Origin: Artocarpus heterophyllus
Lineage: Eukaryota > Streptophyta > Magnoliopsida > Rosales > Moraceae
Reading direction: 5' to 3'
DNA length: 64,000 nt
Assembly: GCA_025403435.1 (NCBI GenBank)
Contig: CM046333.1
Location: forward strand, 34,741,521 to 34,805,520
The stretch's first letter is position 1. Each line of letters opens with the position of its first letter. The translations under genes and the position numbers were made by a program. Positions 40,568-59,027 of the stretch are shown in pieces. Below the pieces are notes generated by a model. That model did no database searches, was not told the origin of the DNA, and was given only the letters and a program-made list of their open reading frames with translations.

Positions 40568-41631
40568 AGGAGAAGGATAATGGTTAAGCTATGCCACAAA
40601 ATAATTAGGGTTTTGGCTTGATTTAGACAACGTAAAAAAAAAAAAAAAAAAGAAGAAAACTTGCACTAAATAACACAGTTTTAATTTTTAATGTAAGAAA
40701 ATAATACACTTTTAAAAATATTTAAGTATATAGCATTTTTAGAATCACATACCATTTTAAATACTTGAATTTTTAATTTTATCTCATCTTTTTTCTTCTT
40801 TTTTTCTTCTTTCTTTTTGTTTTGGTTTTTTGTTATTTTAATATTGTTTCATATTTTTCTTTACGTCATTTTATACCGAAATAAATTTTATTTTAATCTA
40901 AACGGGCTATTTACTTAACATTGTTATATTTTGACCTATTTATTTTTAATCCCAATAAATAGTGATCTAATTTCTTCCTTCTCCCAAAAAATAATTACGG
41001 AGAATATCACGCCATATTATTGCCTTAAATTTAAAAATATCAAATATGCCCTTGGGATACTCACCAGTATCCGGTATCGACCATGGTTATCGATTGGTAT
41101 CCGGTATTTGTCATCGCCATTATCAACCAAAAACTATCAAGATTGGCTACACCACAATAGCTGCCATTGCGGGAAAATCACAAACACAATATTTAGAGTA
41201 AAAATCCTAAAAAATAAATAAATAATGAAAAAAATGTCAAAAAAGCTCCTCGCTCTCCTCCATGCAATGGCCGCGACAGGAAAACCTCCTATTGTGCAGA
41301 GGAGATGAATCTCCTCTGTGTAATGGCAATGGTGAGAGATCTCCTTGTGTACCTGTTTTTGTCCCTAAGGTTTTATTAATCTAATTTAGTTGATTTTGTG
41401 ATATTAAAACAATTTTATATCGATAATTAATTTCTCTAGTTTTTTCTAAGCTTAAAGTTGAACATATTATTTGAAGCAAAAAAAAGATCAAGATTTAAAG
41501 CAAAATTGAAGAAGGAAAAGAAGAAGAAGAATTGAAAATATGCAAGACTCATTGTTATAGGTTTTATTATTTCCTCATGTCTTGTAATTTTTGTGTGATG
41601 TGCTCTTTTTAAGTTTGAATTATGCAAGCTT

Positions 41632-44600
41632 AATATTCCCAATGATCTCTACCGTGGTTCCATATTAAGTCACAATAGCCCATCATAGTTTAACACCCTA
41701 GAAATGCCTCCTAGAAATGCCTTAGTTAACATATCTGCAGGGTTGTGTTCAATAGATATCTTTTGAACATTGACTGTCCCTTCAACCACAACATCCTTGA
41801 TGAAGTGATACGTCATGTCCACATGCTTAGTCCTTTCTTGGTGTACCGAGTTCTTAGTTAAGCAAATTGCACTCTGATTGTCACAGTATACTGTCACAGT
41901 CTTTGAATCCTTCTGAATGAATAGTTCAAAAACAAGTTCTTTGAGCCATAGAGCTTCTTTGACTACTTCAGTTGCTGCTATGTACTTAGATTTTATAGTA
42001 GACAAAGCTACAACAGGCCACAAATTTGCCTTCCAACCGATTGTGTTTCCAAAGAATTTAAATACAAAACAGTAACTGACCTTTGGGTATCAATATTGCT
42101 AGCAAAATCTGAGTCTACATACTCCATCACTAATTCTCCATTGACTGACATTTTCCCATGTTTCAGACTGAGATTTACAATACCTATAAGATACCTCAAG
42201 ACCCACTTAACTGCCTCCTAGTGCTGCTTACTAGGATCTGTGATGAACCTGCTGATCATCCTTTGTGAATGAGCCAAATCTATTACGCCACATACCATTG
42301 CATACACAATGTTTCCTACAGCACTCGAGTATGGTACTCTCTTCATATAACTTTTTTCTTCCTCATTTGTTGGGGCTTGAACCATGCCTAGCTTAAAATG
42401 TTGAGCTAAGCGAGCATAGACTACTTTAGCCTTTGCCATTTTAAATCTTATATAGCACTTTTGTATATAGGAATTTTGAGACAAATACAATTCAACAGTC
42501 TCTTTCTTCCTATGAATCTTCATTCCTATAATTTTTTTAGCTGGACCAAGATCTTCCATTTCAAATTCCAGTTTCAATAGATTCTTGAGCTTAGTCACAA
42601 CACTTAAGCTTTCACTTGCTATAAGCATGTCATCCATATATAATAACAAGTATACTGGTTTCAACTCTCCATGATTCTTAAAGTAGACACACATGTCATA
42701 TCTACTTCTTCTAAAACCAATTCTTAACATATACTTATCAAACCTCTTATACCACATCTTGGGAGACTGTTTTAAACCATAAAGTGACCTTTTGAGCAGA
42801 CATACCTAGTTCTCAGTTTCTTTAGAAACAAAACCATCAGGTTGTCCCATATAGATTGTCTCTTCAAGCTCTCTATAAAGGAAGGCTGTTGTGACATCCA
42901 TCTATTCTAGGAACATGTCAACATGAGCCATTAAAGCTCGTAATACTCTGATTGAGTTGTGCTTCACCACAGGAGAGAAGATTTCTATGTAATCTAGCCC
43001 TTTTGCTATGTAAAGCCTTTTGCCAACAGCCTAGCTTTAAATCTCCTTTGTTTAACTCCAGGGATGCCTTCCTTTTTCTTGAAAATTCATTTACACCCAA
43101 CAATTCTTGAATTATGAGGTCTTTCCACTATTTCCTAACTTTTATTCTTTGGAAAGATGCCAATTATTCCTGCATAGCCTTTGCCACTAATTACTATCAC
43201 TATTTTAATTGCTTCTGAGTATGTTTGTGGTTCATCTTCTTCTTCTATTTCATTTCCGCCCACTAATGCAAATGTAATCAACTCCTCATGGCCATATCTT
43301 TTTGGTGGTTTGTGAGAAGTCCTCTACCTATCTCGAGCAAGATTGCGTGTTTAAGAAGTAGCTTGTTGCTGCGTTGCATCATTTGAGGGCTCTTCTTGAT
43401 CTTCCTCTTGAGATTGAGTGTGATCTTCTTCTGTAGTAGGTGTTGTAGGTTCCATCTCGAGCTCTAATATCTCCTTTTGTGTCTTTGGTTCCTGAAGGTT
43501 TTCTATCTTCTTCACCAGATTCGTCATCTATTGTTCATTGAACACTAGATCTCTACTTATAAGGCACTTACGATGACCAGATTCAAGGCACCAGAATGGG
43601 CTTTTACCCCTTTAGGGTGACCAATGAAGATGCATTATAGAGGACGAGGCTCAAGTTTGTCTTGTCTTATGTGAGCATAACCTAGCATCCAAAGGTTTTG
43701 AGTTTGTTGTAATCTAATGGTATCCTATTCCACACTTCTTGTGGGGTCTTGAATTTCATTGCTAAAGAGAGGTATCTATTGATTAGATAGGCTGTGGTGG
43801 TCACTACTTTTGCCCAAAAAGTTTGAGGAAGCCTGGCATTATCCAGCTTACATCTCACATTTTAAGGGATGTCTTATTGGACCTTTCTGCCAATCCATTT
43901 TGCTATGGAGTCTTCCTTACTAAGAAGTGCCTTGTTATTCCATTTTCCTTGCACATTTGAGTGAATTGATTAGCACAGCATTCCCAGCCATGATTAGTTC
44001 TCAGCATCCTAACTTGTCTCCTAGTTTGTGTTTCCACAAGAATCTTCCACTCCATAAACTTGGAGAAAGCATCATTCTTGTTCTTTAGTAAGTATAACTA
44101 GATCTTTCATGAGTAATCATCTACAATTGATATAAAATATTTGGCTCCACCATGGGATTCCATTCTAGATGGACCCCAAAGATTTTAATGGACATAGTCA
44201 GAATCCCCTTAGTTGTATGCTTAACCTTTGTGAACTTCAAACTTCTAGCCTTCCCCATCATACAGTGTTCATAAAACTCCAAAAAACCTATCTTGTTACC
44301 ACACAACAATCCTTGTTTGTACAGTTCTTTCAGTCCTTTTAGGCTACGATTGCCTAATCTTTGATGCCATAATTTGGTCTTATCAATGGCATTAATTACT
44401 GAATTTACTGAGCCCCAATCACTATCTTCCCTATCAGTGAATATAACCCATTTGTTCTAACACTTTTCATGACCACCAAAGACCCTTTGCACACCCTTAA
44501 ATTGCCATTTTCACAGTTATAAGTATAGCCCGCAAGATCCAACATCCTTAAAGAGATTAGATTTCTTCTCAGTTCATGTTCATACCTAACATCTAGTAGG

Positions 44601-46003
44601 ATTCTTTCCATACCATCACACATCTTGATTCTGATTGTGCCTAACTCATCACCTTACATGCCTTATTATTTCCAAGCATGATTGTTCCTCTCTCACCTTC
44701 TTGCAGTGATTCAGACCAACTTTGGTTAGGACACATGTGGTAAGAACATCTAAGTCCAAGTTTCATTCTTTACTTGGATCTGTATCTGTAACAAGTAAAA
44801 TTTCTGCACTTTCATAGCCCTATTCAACATTTGCTACATCTCTTGAATTCTTTGGCTTATCAGTAGGCTTGTTCTTCTTATCAGGACAATCCCTTTTGAA
44901 GTGCCCCTCCTTATGACAAAGGAAACATTTTCTTCTTATCCCAGACTTGGATCTTGACTTGCTTCTTCACTTAAATTCTCGTTTCTTTGGTCTTTCCCTT
45001 GCTGTCAGTCCCTCTACAATACCATCTTTTTTTGTCTTGCCATTTTTTTTTTTGGTAATTTCTTTGAATTGAGAGCAGCTTTTACTTCTACCATCGTCAG
45101 AGTTTCCTTTCCATAAAGCATCGTAGTAATGAAATGCTCGTAATGTCTTGGCAGAGAGCTAAAAAGAATTATAGCCTAATCCTCATCATCGATTTTCACA
45201 TCAATGCTCTTGAGATCAAGAACAATCCGATTGAAATCATCAACATGTCTCTTCAGGGGTTTTCCATCATCCACCTGGAGGGTGTAAAGTCTCTTTTTCA
45301 AGTATAGCCTGTTCGTCAGTGATTTCTTCATGTACAAGGCCTACAATTTCTCTCAGATCCTCATGGTTGTTTCTTATTTGCAACTTCTCTCAGAACTTTG
45401 TCTCTAAGACTGAGAAGAATGGCATTGTTAGCTTTGTTCATCACATCCTCCCTGGACTTCTCTTCAACCTTCAGGATCGCTTCCTTTGACAGAGCAGCAT
45501 CAAGTCCCTGATGAACAAGTAATGCCTCCATCTTCAAATGTCACAAACTAAAATCTTTTGATCCTATGAATTTCTCCACTTCTAATTTTGCCATCGCCAT
45601 GGTTTAAGAAACCAAGTTCCGATACCACTTGTAGAAATCTGAGAATAAATTTTGAAGAAAAACTAATACACGAACAGAACTTAGAACACATTTACTTGTT
45701 GAATCTTGAATTCTTCTTGCATTCAATTCTATCAATTCAATGATAGCCCAAGAAAGCTTTACACTAAATTCTCAGAGAACTTTTACAAGAGATCTCTCAA
45801 TGCACCAATCTCTCTCAATCTCTATACCCTTTTGTTTTTCCTTTCTCTCAATGTCTATCAATTCTGTAAAGGCTAATTAGCATTTATATCCTTTAGCAAC
45901 TAATCATACTACTGCCTTTTAAATAACTTCTAACTGACACACAATTGGGCTTCTTGGTTATTGGGCCACTATTGGGCTTAACATTAAACCAATATTCTCA
46001 ACA
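41632..46003 (-). mobile_element. Ty1/copia (Tnt1-like) retrotransposon, decayed, no 3' LTR (unit 2)
   Basis: This is the duplicate of the element at 14,898-19,259 with the same ends and the same missing 3' LTR. The 5' LTR is 45,630-46,003, followed by the AG spacer and the primer-binding site TGGTATCGGAACTTGG (45,611-45,627). The zinc knuckle lies at about 44,886-44,927. Gag-pre-integrase and integrase pieces lie at 44,405-44,623 and 44,121-44,309. Reverse transcriptase is the longest open piece, 42,218-42,757 (179 codons), with YMDD at 42,629-42,640. RNase H lies at 42,008-42,199 and 41,670-42,023 and ends in a DMLTKAF motif. Stops and frameshifts differ in part from unit 1, so decay continued separately after the duplication. 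Confidence 0.9.
45630..46003 (-). repeat. 5' LTR of the copia element (unit 2)
   Basis: The minus-strand LTR begins TGTTGAGAATATTGG and ends TCTACA, 2 nt before the primer-binding site. It is 374 bp long with TG...CA termini. It is the counterpart of 18,885-19,259. Confidence 0.85.
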
Positions 46004-46126
46004 GTAACATATAAATAAAAATGAGGACTTACTTCCTTAGCAGCTCAGCAGGAATTGAATTTCACATAAAAATGAATTAAGCGTTAACCTCTTTTTTATT
46101 TTTGTTTTTATTTTTTTTACTTATAG

Positions 46127-47630
46127 GTACTTTATTTTGATCCTTGCTCCGATGATTATGTCTGTCCTTATCTGAATCTTAGGGAGGTGCAAATAGCTCT
46201 TCATTTAAGACCAACAAACTAGCCAATCTGTAGGTATGTGCCATAAAATTATTATTGTAGCGATGCTATATTAACAAGGACATATATTGTTGCTAAAAGA
46301 GCTTTTGCTACGACAAGGGGTTTTTTCAGTGACAACTCTTGTTGTCCTCGCTAAAAGGCTTGTTTGTTTACTAGTTAAGTTTGTGTGTCTATATGGTGGC
46401 GTTGGATGGACTGACAACACAACCACCATTCTACCAACAATAAAGCAGCTTATATCTCATGGAATTAGTATTGGCTATACAGGTGAGCTGATTTTAGCAT
46501 ACCCATTTATTTTTTCACTTAGTAAAACAATGCAATATCTTATACCCTACATCCCATGCAAAATAACTTTAAGTGCAAAAACACTTTGTAAAACAAATTT
46601 TTAAAAATTTGTATTTGCAAATTAACTTTGGAGTTTACACATTGAGCGACCAAGGGGGTGTCATAGTGTAAAAATATAAAGTAAGTTCATTTTACAAATT
46701 TCAACAGCATCTTCAATACAATGTTAAATTGATATATTAATAGCAAATTTAATGTTTAAATGTATATAAAAAAAAAACCTCTCTAATCTGGTACCATTAT
46801 TAATGCTAAATTTATTATATGCTAAACTTTGTGGCAAGTTAGCATATAATAAATTTGGCATTTGATTTTTATAAGTTGGTATACTGACTTTTTTGTTTTA
46901 ATGATTATAACATTCTTACTTTTTAAATATTGTAAAATTAAAACTTTACTAATATTTTAAAATTAAAACTTTACTTTTACAAGTTTCAAGATTTAATAAT
47001 TATGATAAAAGACAAATGTGTCATTTTAAATAGCATTATACATTGAAGAAAATAAAAAAAGCACATCAAATATGTTATTTTTAGATTTATTGATGGTAAA
47101 TATAACATTAACATTGACATTTGCATTAAAGACAATGTAAGTAGTCATTTTGGCAAACTTCCATACCGGTACCAATTGATACCATAGTAAGAGAGGTTAT
47201 CATTTGAAATGTATGGCACCTAATTATAGTTAATAATTATAAAATGAATCTTGCATTGGAGACACTAAAAGGATAATACCAGTGACATCCTCAAGATACT
47301 CAATAAACACTTTGAAACTAGCAGTTGTGAACTCTTTGCGCCCCTGGTATTCTAGCGAAGAGGTAATATATATATATATATATATATATATATTCCATTT
47401 TTCATTGCTTTAACTCCATTCAACAGAAGACCCACTTTTTTTCTTTTTTCTCTATCATTATTAATTTATTTGCTAACAAGGTTCTCAAAGTTTGATGATT
47501 GTTTCAGGTTGGAGGATATGTAGTTGTGTACAAAGGATTAACACTTACCATAGTAAGGGGTGCTGGGCATGCCGTTCCTCTGACCATGATCTCATTTTTC
47601 CTTCAAGAAAAGGTTCCTCCTCTTTTCTGA
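46127..47630 (+). pseudogene. Serine carboxypeptidase-like half-gene, exons 5-8 only (unit 2)
   Basis: This is the counterpart of 19,382-20,884. Exon remnants are 46,127-46,233, 46,397-46,482, 47,257-47,362 and 47,508-47,630. Exon 5 lacks the TAA seen in unit 1 but has TAG in place of a conserved Trp (PTNW). Exon 6 has lost its acceptor (AG to GG) and one base, giving a frameshift. The exon 7 acceptor is AT. Exon 8 has lost about 20 bases after GAGHAVP. The different lesion set shows that each copy kept decaying after the 26-kb duplication. Confidence 0.9.
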
Positions 47631-47654
47631 AAATTTCATCTTCTTAATCTATAC

Positions 47655-47656
<2 letters not shown>

Positions 47657-47694
<38 letters not shown>
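47657..47694. repeat. TA microsatellite 3' of half-gene, unit 2
   Basis: A pure TA run of about 19 units directly after the half-gene stop. The unit 1 counterpart (about 20,910-20,975) is a mixed TA/TG/CA tract. Confidence 0.85.
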
Positions 47695-47698
<4 letters not shown>

Positions 47699-48408
47699 CA
47701 TACATATATATGTATGTATGTTTATATATGGACGTAAATGTCATATAAAAGATTCAATTACTTGTTCATAGGTCATGATCATATATATATATGAAGGATT
47801 CATGTACCTTTTTATTAGACTTAGAATAAAATATAGATTTACAATTCATAGATAAATTTGGAAACTCTTGTTAAAGATGATAATGTTGTCTATCCTCAAA
47901 GTAATCGAACAATCTTATTTGAATTATAATAAAACTTGTGACCAAACTAAATTAAAACTACAAACCATTGCAAAACCCATCGCAATGGCTCGTAACATAT
48001 TAATAGTCGTGATTCACTATAGACTGATGTTTGCTATGACCTAAAGGCCTATTTGAAACAGCTTTTTAAGTAGTAAAAGAAAAGAGGCATAAACTAGGAC
48101 TTTTAAATTAATTGGTGTTTACATAGTGTATCGAAAAGTGTGTTTTTTGTTTCAGAAGAGCTTTTGAACACGTTTGACTAAATCAATCAAAAGCACTTAT
48201 TGATATTAAAAGTAGTGTAATTTAAAGATATATATGAAATTCTTACTTTTCTATTCTTAAATAAAAGGTTAAAAATTTAAATATAAAAGCTTTTCACGAA
48301 TTCTTAATCAAAAGATAGTGTAAAAATGGAAATAAAAAGTAGTGTTAAAAGCCAAACGCACCAAATGTGAATAAAAATAAAAAGGGAGAGTAAAAATGTA
48401 AATGAAAG

Positions 48409-50577
48409 TGCAACACTCCGAAATCAATTAAATGATATTAGTGTATAAAGTGGTGGATTAGTGTGCCATGATGAATATTTTAAACTTAATTTGATCATTT
48501 TGTGAAATTTCTAAATTAATGTTGCTTTTGATTATTTTAATGATTTTTAATTACTCTTAATTATTTTTATTTGTTATTTTAAATTTTTAAAACAAAACAA
48601 TTTGTCAAAATGACCAACAAGTCCCACTTTGGAAAAATCATGTGCGGGACATGGTTTTCCCTTCTCAGACTGCTCTTTTCTTCTCTCTATTTATTTCTCT
48701 CTTCCCTTTCTTTCCCTCACTCACTCAACTCTCTCTCACTTTCTCTCGCTCGTCTCTCTCTCCTTATCTCTCTTTTCCTCTCAAATTTTTGAATCAAAAT
48801 CAAGCCCAAGCTTTGGTTTAGTGGATCGGAGGCTCGAAAACGTGATTGAGCAATCAAAAACACGATGTAAAGCTTAAATCCAAGGTTAGTTTTCAAATTT
48901 CAAAACTTTTCTAAATTTTTTAATGTTCTTTGTATTTTAAAATCTAAGTTCGTTTAAGCTTAGAAAACCTTTAATCTAAGTTAGAGGAACTTAAAACATT
49001 TAGAATCTAAGCTTGGTTTGATTAAAAACATATTTAAATTGAGATTTTTTATTTTTCTCTATTTTCCTCCATTTTCGGATTTATTCAAAATTTTCGTGCA
49101 AATCTTGTTTCAAAGTGTTAAAAAGTAATCTACTATGTTTTTCTATCAAATTATGATCATTATTTGTGCTTGGGAATTGAGAAAACAGGTTGAAATTAAA
49201 GATTTGAGCTCGGGGAGGCCGAGACTCGGGTTCTAAAAAAATTTCATCATTTTCTAGTTCGGCATGTCGGATTCATGAGTTCGGCAGGCCGGATTCATAC
49301 GTCCGGTAAGCCAAACCTGGAAAAGTTTGACCGACCGGACCCAAATGGCCGACAGGCCGAACTGTACAGTTCGGTAGACCAACCAGGCATAGTGAAAATT
49401 TGTTATTTTTCACCTGTTTTTACTATTTTGAATCCTAATTGAGATTTTAACGTTATAATAAGATTTTATAAATACAAATGACACACTAGGACACCATGAA
49501 ATAGTTTAGCAACGTAGGATATCTTAAGCTAGATACTGATAGACTTAGTTATTATATATTTATGGTTGTTTGTAGTTCTACGGAGCTAACGTATAGCAAA
49601 CCAAGATTACGGTGTGGGACACCGGCACGAGTATTGAGATAGGACGTTTACCCCTTTCCTTGGTAACCTAGTTTTCAAATAGTTTTGGCCTTAAAAGGAT
49701 TTTCGTCAAAATGTTTTAAATGACGAATTAAAAAAGGGGTTTTGATGGATGTCTTCCCAAATAGTAGATTAAGGTGATTTTTATAATAAACCACATAATA
49801 AATGTAAATGAAAATACTTCATAAAATGATATTTTAATAATTATAGAAAAGATATATATATATATATATATGGGCATGATGTCATATCAGAGATCAGGTC
49901 ATATAGCGTGCGATCTTGGGAGCAGGTCTTGAAACTCAGTTGGGCCACTTCGGTGGTAAATATTATGGTTTGCCCAAGAAAGATAAAGGGTACTTTCTAG
50001 ACGAACTGTTTCTAATGAGACTTATTTAAGTGAAATTATTTATTTAAATCTGTTTTCTATTTATTTCTTTAAAGGGTAAATTTTGAATTTAAATTATTTA
50101 TCTGTTTTCAAAATATAGTCCTACTGAACCTTTCGCTCACATTTTATTTGTTTTTTTTTTTAATCCTTTCCCCCTCTAAGCAGATTTCAGCTTAGGATCA
50201 GAGTCCGCTGACAGGACATACAAGCAGTAGAGAGCCAAGTAGGTTATTTGAATTATAAATTCAAGGCATGTATTACTTTAACTTTTTCTCCTTATTTTAG
50301 ACTGTGGTTGTAATTTAATATTGTCGGTACTATGTGTGTACACAAGATGTGGGTCCAATGGGACCCAACTCGCGTTTCTTTTTATTTCTTAATAATGTGC
50401 TTATTGTTTACTTTGTTATTCTTATTTCTTAAATGATTACAAATATTTGTTTAAAAGGTTTTAAAATTATTACGTATTTCTTAAATAAATAAATTCTTTA
50501 ACCCATGTTTTAATTAAATTTTTATTTAATCAATTTAATTAGCCGTCACGTCACCTCCCGTACTCCGGGACGTGACA
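48409..50577 (+). mobile_element. Solo LTR, 2.17 kb (Ty3/gypsy-type), unit 2 only
   Basis: The insert begins TGCAACACTCCGAA and ends CCGGGACGTGACA. It is flanked by GAAAG (48,404-48,408) and AAAAG (50,578-50,582), a 5-bp target duplication with one mismatch. The empty site is seen in unit 1 near 21,690. A pyrimidine-rich leader lies at 48,660-48,785 (CTCTCTCACTTTCTC style), giving + orientation. No gag or pol domain is present. It is unrelated in most of its length to the unit 1 LTR, though both share the terminal style TGtaACacyCCG...CGGGacGTgACA. Confidence 0.75.
49207..49388. repeat. Degenerate ~20-bp GGCCGGA-type repeats inside the solo LTR
   Basis: About seven variants of a 'gttcggcaggccggattcat' motif occur in both orientations in this GC-richer patch. 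It lies downstream of the CT-rich leader of the LTR. Confidence 0.6.
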
Positions 50578-50770
50578 AAAAGCTTTTCATGGAATCCTTA
50601 ATTTGTAGTTTTTAAAAAGCACCAAATTAACTTCTCTCATGAAAACCAAAAACATTTTTATAGGTTCATCCAAATAAGTCAAAACACAACTTTTAGATTA
50701 GTAACTAAGCCAAAAAAAAAAGCTTTTTTTAAGTCATTCTAAACAAACTCTAAGTTTGTCCAGAACTTGT

Positions 50771-51067
50771 TGTCATCGACGTCCTTCTTCGGCGACAGAA
50801 ACTAAAGAGCCAAAAAACTTGGTGAAGATCAAGGAAGAAAGCGTAGAGCTTTTCGAGGATGTTAAGTGATGATTTGGCTTATAAAGGCGGCAGTTGTGGG
50901 CGCTTGCCGACATCGTAACTGGTAGTGGCAGTAGTTTCAAAGCAGATGTAGGGTCTGCACGAGGTGGGCCCATCGCCGTTCGTAAACAAGATCTTCCAGA
51001 TGGTAGACAACCTTGAGACCAACATCGCGGTGTCTTGAAGCGGAGCTCGTGTAACTTTGTCACTATA
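50771..51067. other. GC-richer island of unknown origin, unit 2
   Basis: This is the counterpart of 25,828-26,127 and differs from it at scattered bases. The 96-codon minus-strand frame stays open despite these changes, which is weak evidence only. It lies about 1.9 kb upstream of the intact SCPL gene. Confidence 0.45.
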
Positions 51068-52333
51068 TAAACGAGTTAAATGACAGTTCGCTTACTATGT
51101 TATATTTTTTAAACAATTAATTATATGTTCTATCATTTTTTAATTTGTCCAGTATGCCTACTTTTTACTATTTTGATTTTAACATGTTCTCCTTTCGATC
51201 ACGGACATTGAATTCTCATCCAATAATGTTACAATTAGCGTTTAGACCAGAAACAGTACCATATATGCATATATATATACACACACACACACCAATATGC
51301 AGGAATAGAAGTTTATTTCTTCTATTGATTTGTTCAATCTTGGATATAGCGCAGAGTCCAGATGTGTACAATATTACGAGATGCAATAGTATTATAAGGT
51401 GTTTCTTTATCTTCTTTCAGTTTGTTTGTTTTTGTTTGAACTTCTCTGTTACAAAAGCCTATTGTTGATGCTATTTTAAAACCGTTTATATTTTATTTTA
51501 CATATTTGATAACTAAAAGATCGATAGATACCTATCAATTGGCATCTTTTTTAGTTCCCACTAAAAAATTGCCTTTTTTTCCGCTGAAGAGTTTCTTAAA
51601 ATTATAGTATATGCATGTTAACTGTCTTTGAAGTCTACAGAATTTTATTTTCCTTAGTACAAGTACATAGTTTCTTATATAATTGAATTCTCACAACCAT
51701 GTGTCGATAATTTATCATTTAGTAATCACCAACACCACCCCACACGTACACAAACTTATATACATGATATTGCATATACATATATATATATATGTGTGTT
51801 TAGGTTTTGACACTTAGCTGCAAGGCAAATATCCCTCTGTATCATCGTACCAAGATCCTTGTAAATATCTATCGGTGAACATTTCTAGGAATTACAAAAA
51901 CAAAATATATATACATATATACAGATATATATCTATATATATGTATATATGGGAAGAACAAGATTGAAAAGAAATCCAGCTATCAGCTGTGTTAATTACT
52001 TAATTGAGAATTAATTAAAATCTATATAATGAATCAAGAGTACATTATTCAATTTCATTTGCATATAAATAAAATCAATTTATTATCAAAGAAACGGTGA
52101 GTAATTTTTTTCTGAAAAAAAGTGAAACAACATGTAATTCTTTATTTATTTATTTTTATTTTTTACATTGTTTTATAATTAAGTGGACATTCCGCAAGCT
52201 AGCGCACCCATCAAACAAAATAAATCAACACAATCTAGAAGGCCTAAAACGATAACGTATATCCAAAAAAATTCTTTTCGAAACCTTTCCTTCTTACAAA
52301 AATAAAGAGATTAAAATTAACAGATCTCATCAC

Positions 52334-58288
<5,955 letters not shown>

Positions 58289-59027
58289 ACAAATCTTCTT
58301 CTTAACCTGACATAATTATTCTCCCATTGTGAGAGCATCCCGATAATTGTCATCGACAGTTCTCGACAGTACTTTCTTTTTTTTTTTTTTTGCCCTTTTT
58401 TTCCTTTAAAGTCAATATCCCACTTAATAAGAAGCTCAATAAGAGATAAAAAAAAATATAAGCATCACAGGAAAAATAAATAAACAAGCCTCCATCTCAC
58501 AATGTGCTTTTTCATTGTAAGCTTTCAAATGTAACAATGTATCATACAAGGTGAATAGAAGGTGAACAAGTACAACCTTTACAAAGTAGTCAGTACTATT
58601 TTGGGAACTAGCAATGACACCAATCTGTTATTAACAGTACAGGAAAACCTAATTTTGCATTTGAAAAATGAATGAAATCTAGGTTGTTAAATATATATAT
58701 ATATATACACGACTAAAGAAATTTTATCTACGGCATCATCCAGATAGCCTCTTTAGGGTTTGGGAAGAAAATTATGCCTTCTGGATAAGAAACCCCTCAG
58801 AATATTATAAAACTCCAGGCCCTTCTGTGGCATATGTTTCACCCCGTTCTGCAACTAGTTTACACAGAAACTTCAAAATCTTGCATGTTCGCAGAGGTTC
58901 CTATTACCCTCAGTCAGCTTGCCTAGTCCTGGTCTGAAACTAAACGAACACGGCTCATTTGACTGGTGAGGACTGAAATAGGGACAGCTTTTTAAAAAAT
59001 AATTAGCACAAGGAACGAATTGCCTTT
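58289..59027. other. Convergent 3' intergenic region SCPL/HEMD (unit 2)
   Basis: This 739-bp region lies between the SCPL stop and the HEMD stop and must hold both 3' UTRs. It contains a T-run (58,377-58,391), a TA run (58,690-58,707) and no ORF of note. The unit 1 counterpart is 33,849-34,606. Transcripts of the two genes could overlap here. Confidence 0.6.

Larger units (their letters stand above)
48045..50750. mobile_element. Harbinger-like MITE split by a solo LTR, unit 2
   Basis: This is the counterpart of 21,302-25,809 with TAA flanks at 48,042-48,044 and 50,751-50,753. It is interrupted at 48,409-50,577 by a different LTR from the one in unit 1, at a different base of the MITE. Confidence 0.65.

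Noticed and set aside
48610..48877. Leu/Ser-rich ORFs on the plus strand
   Set aside because: They are produced by the CT-rich leader of the solo LTR.
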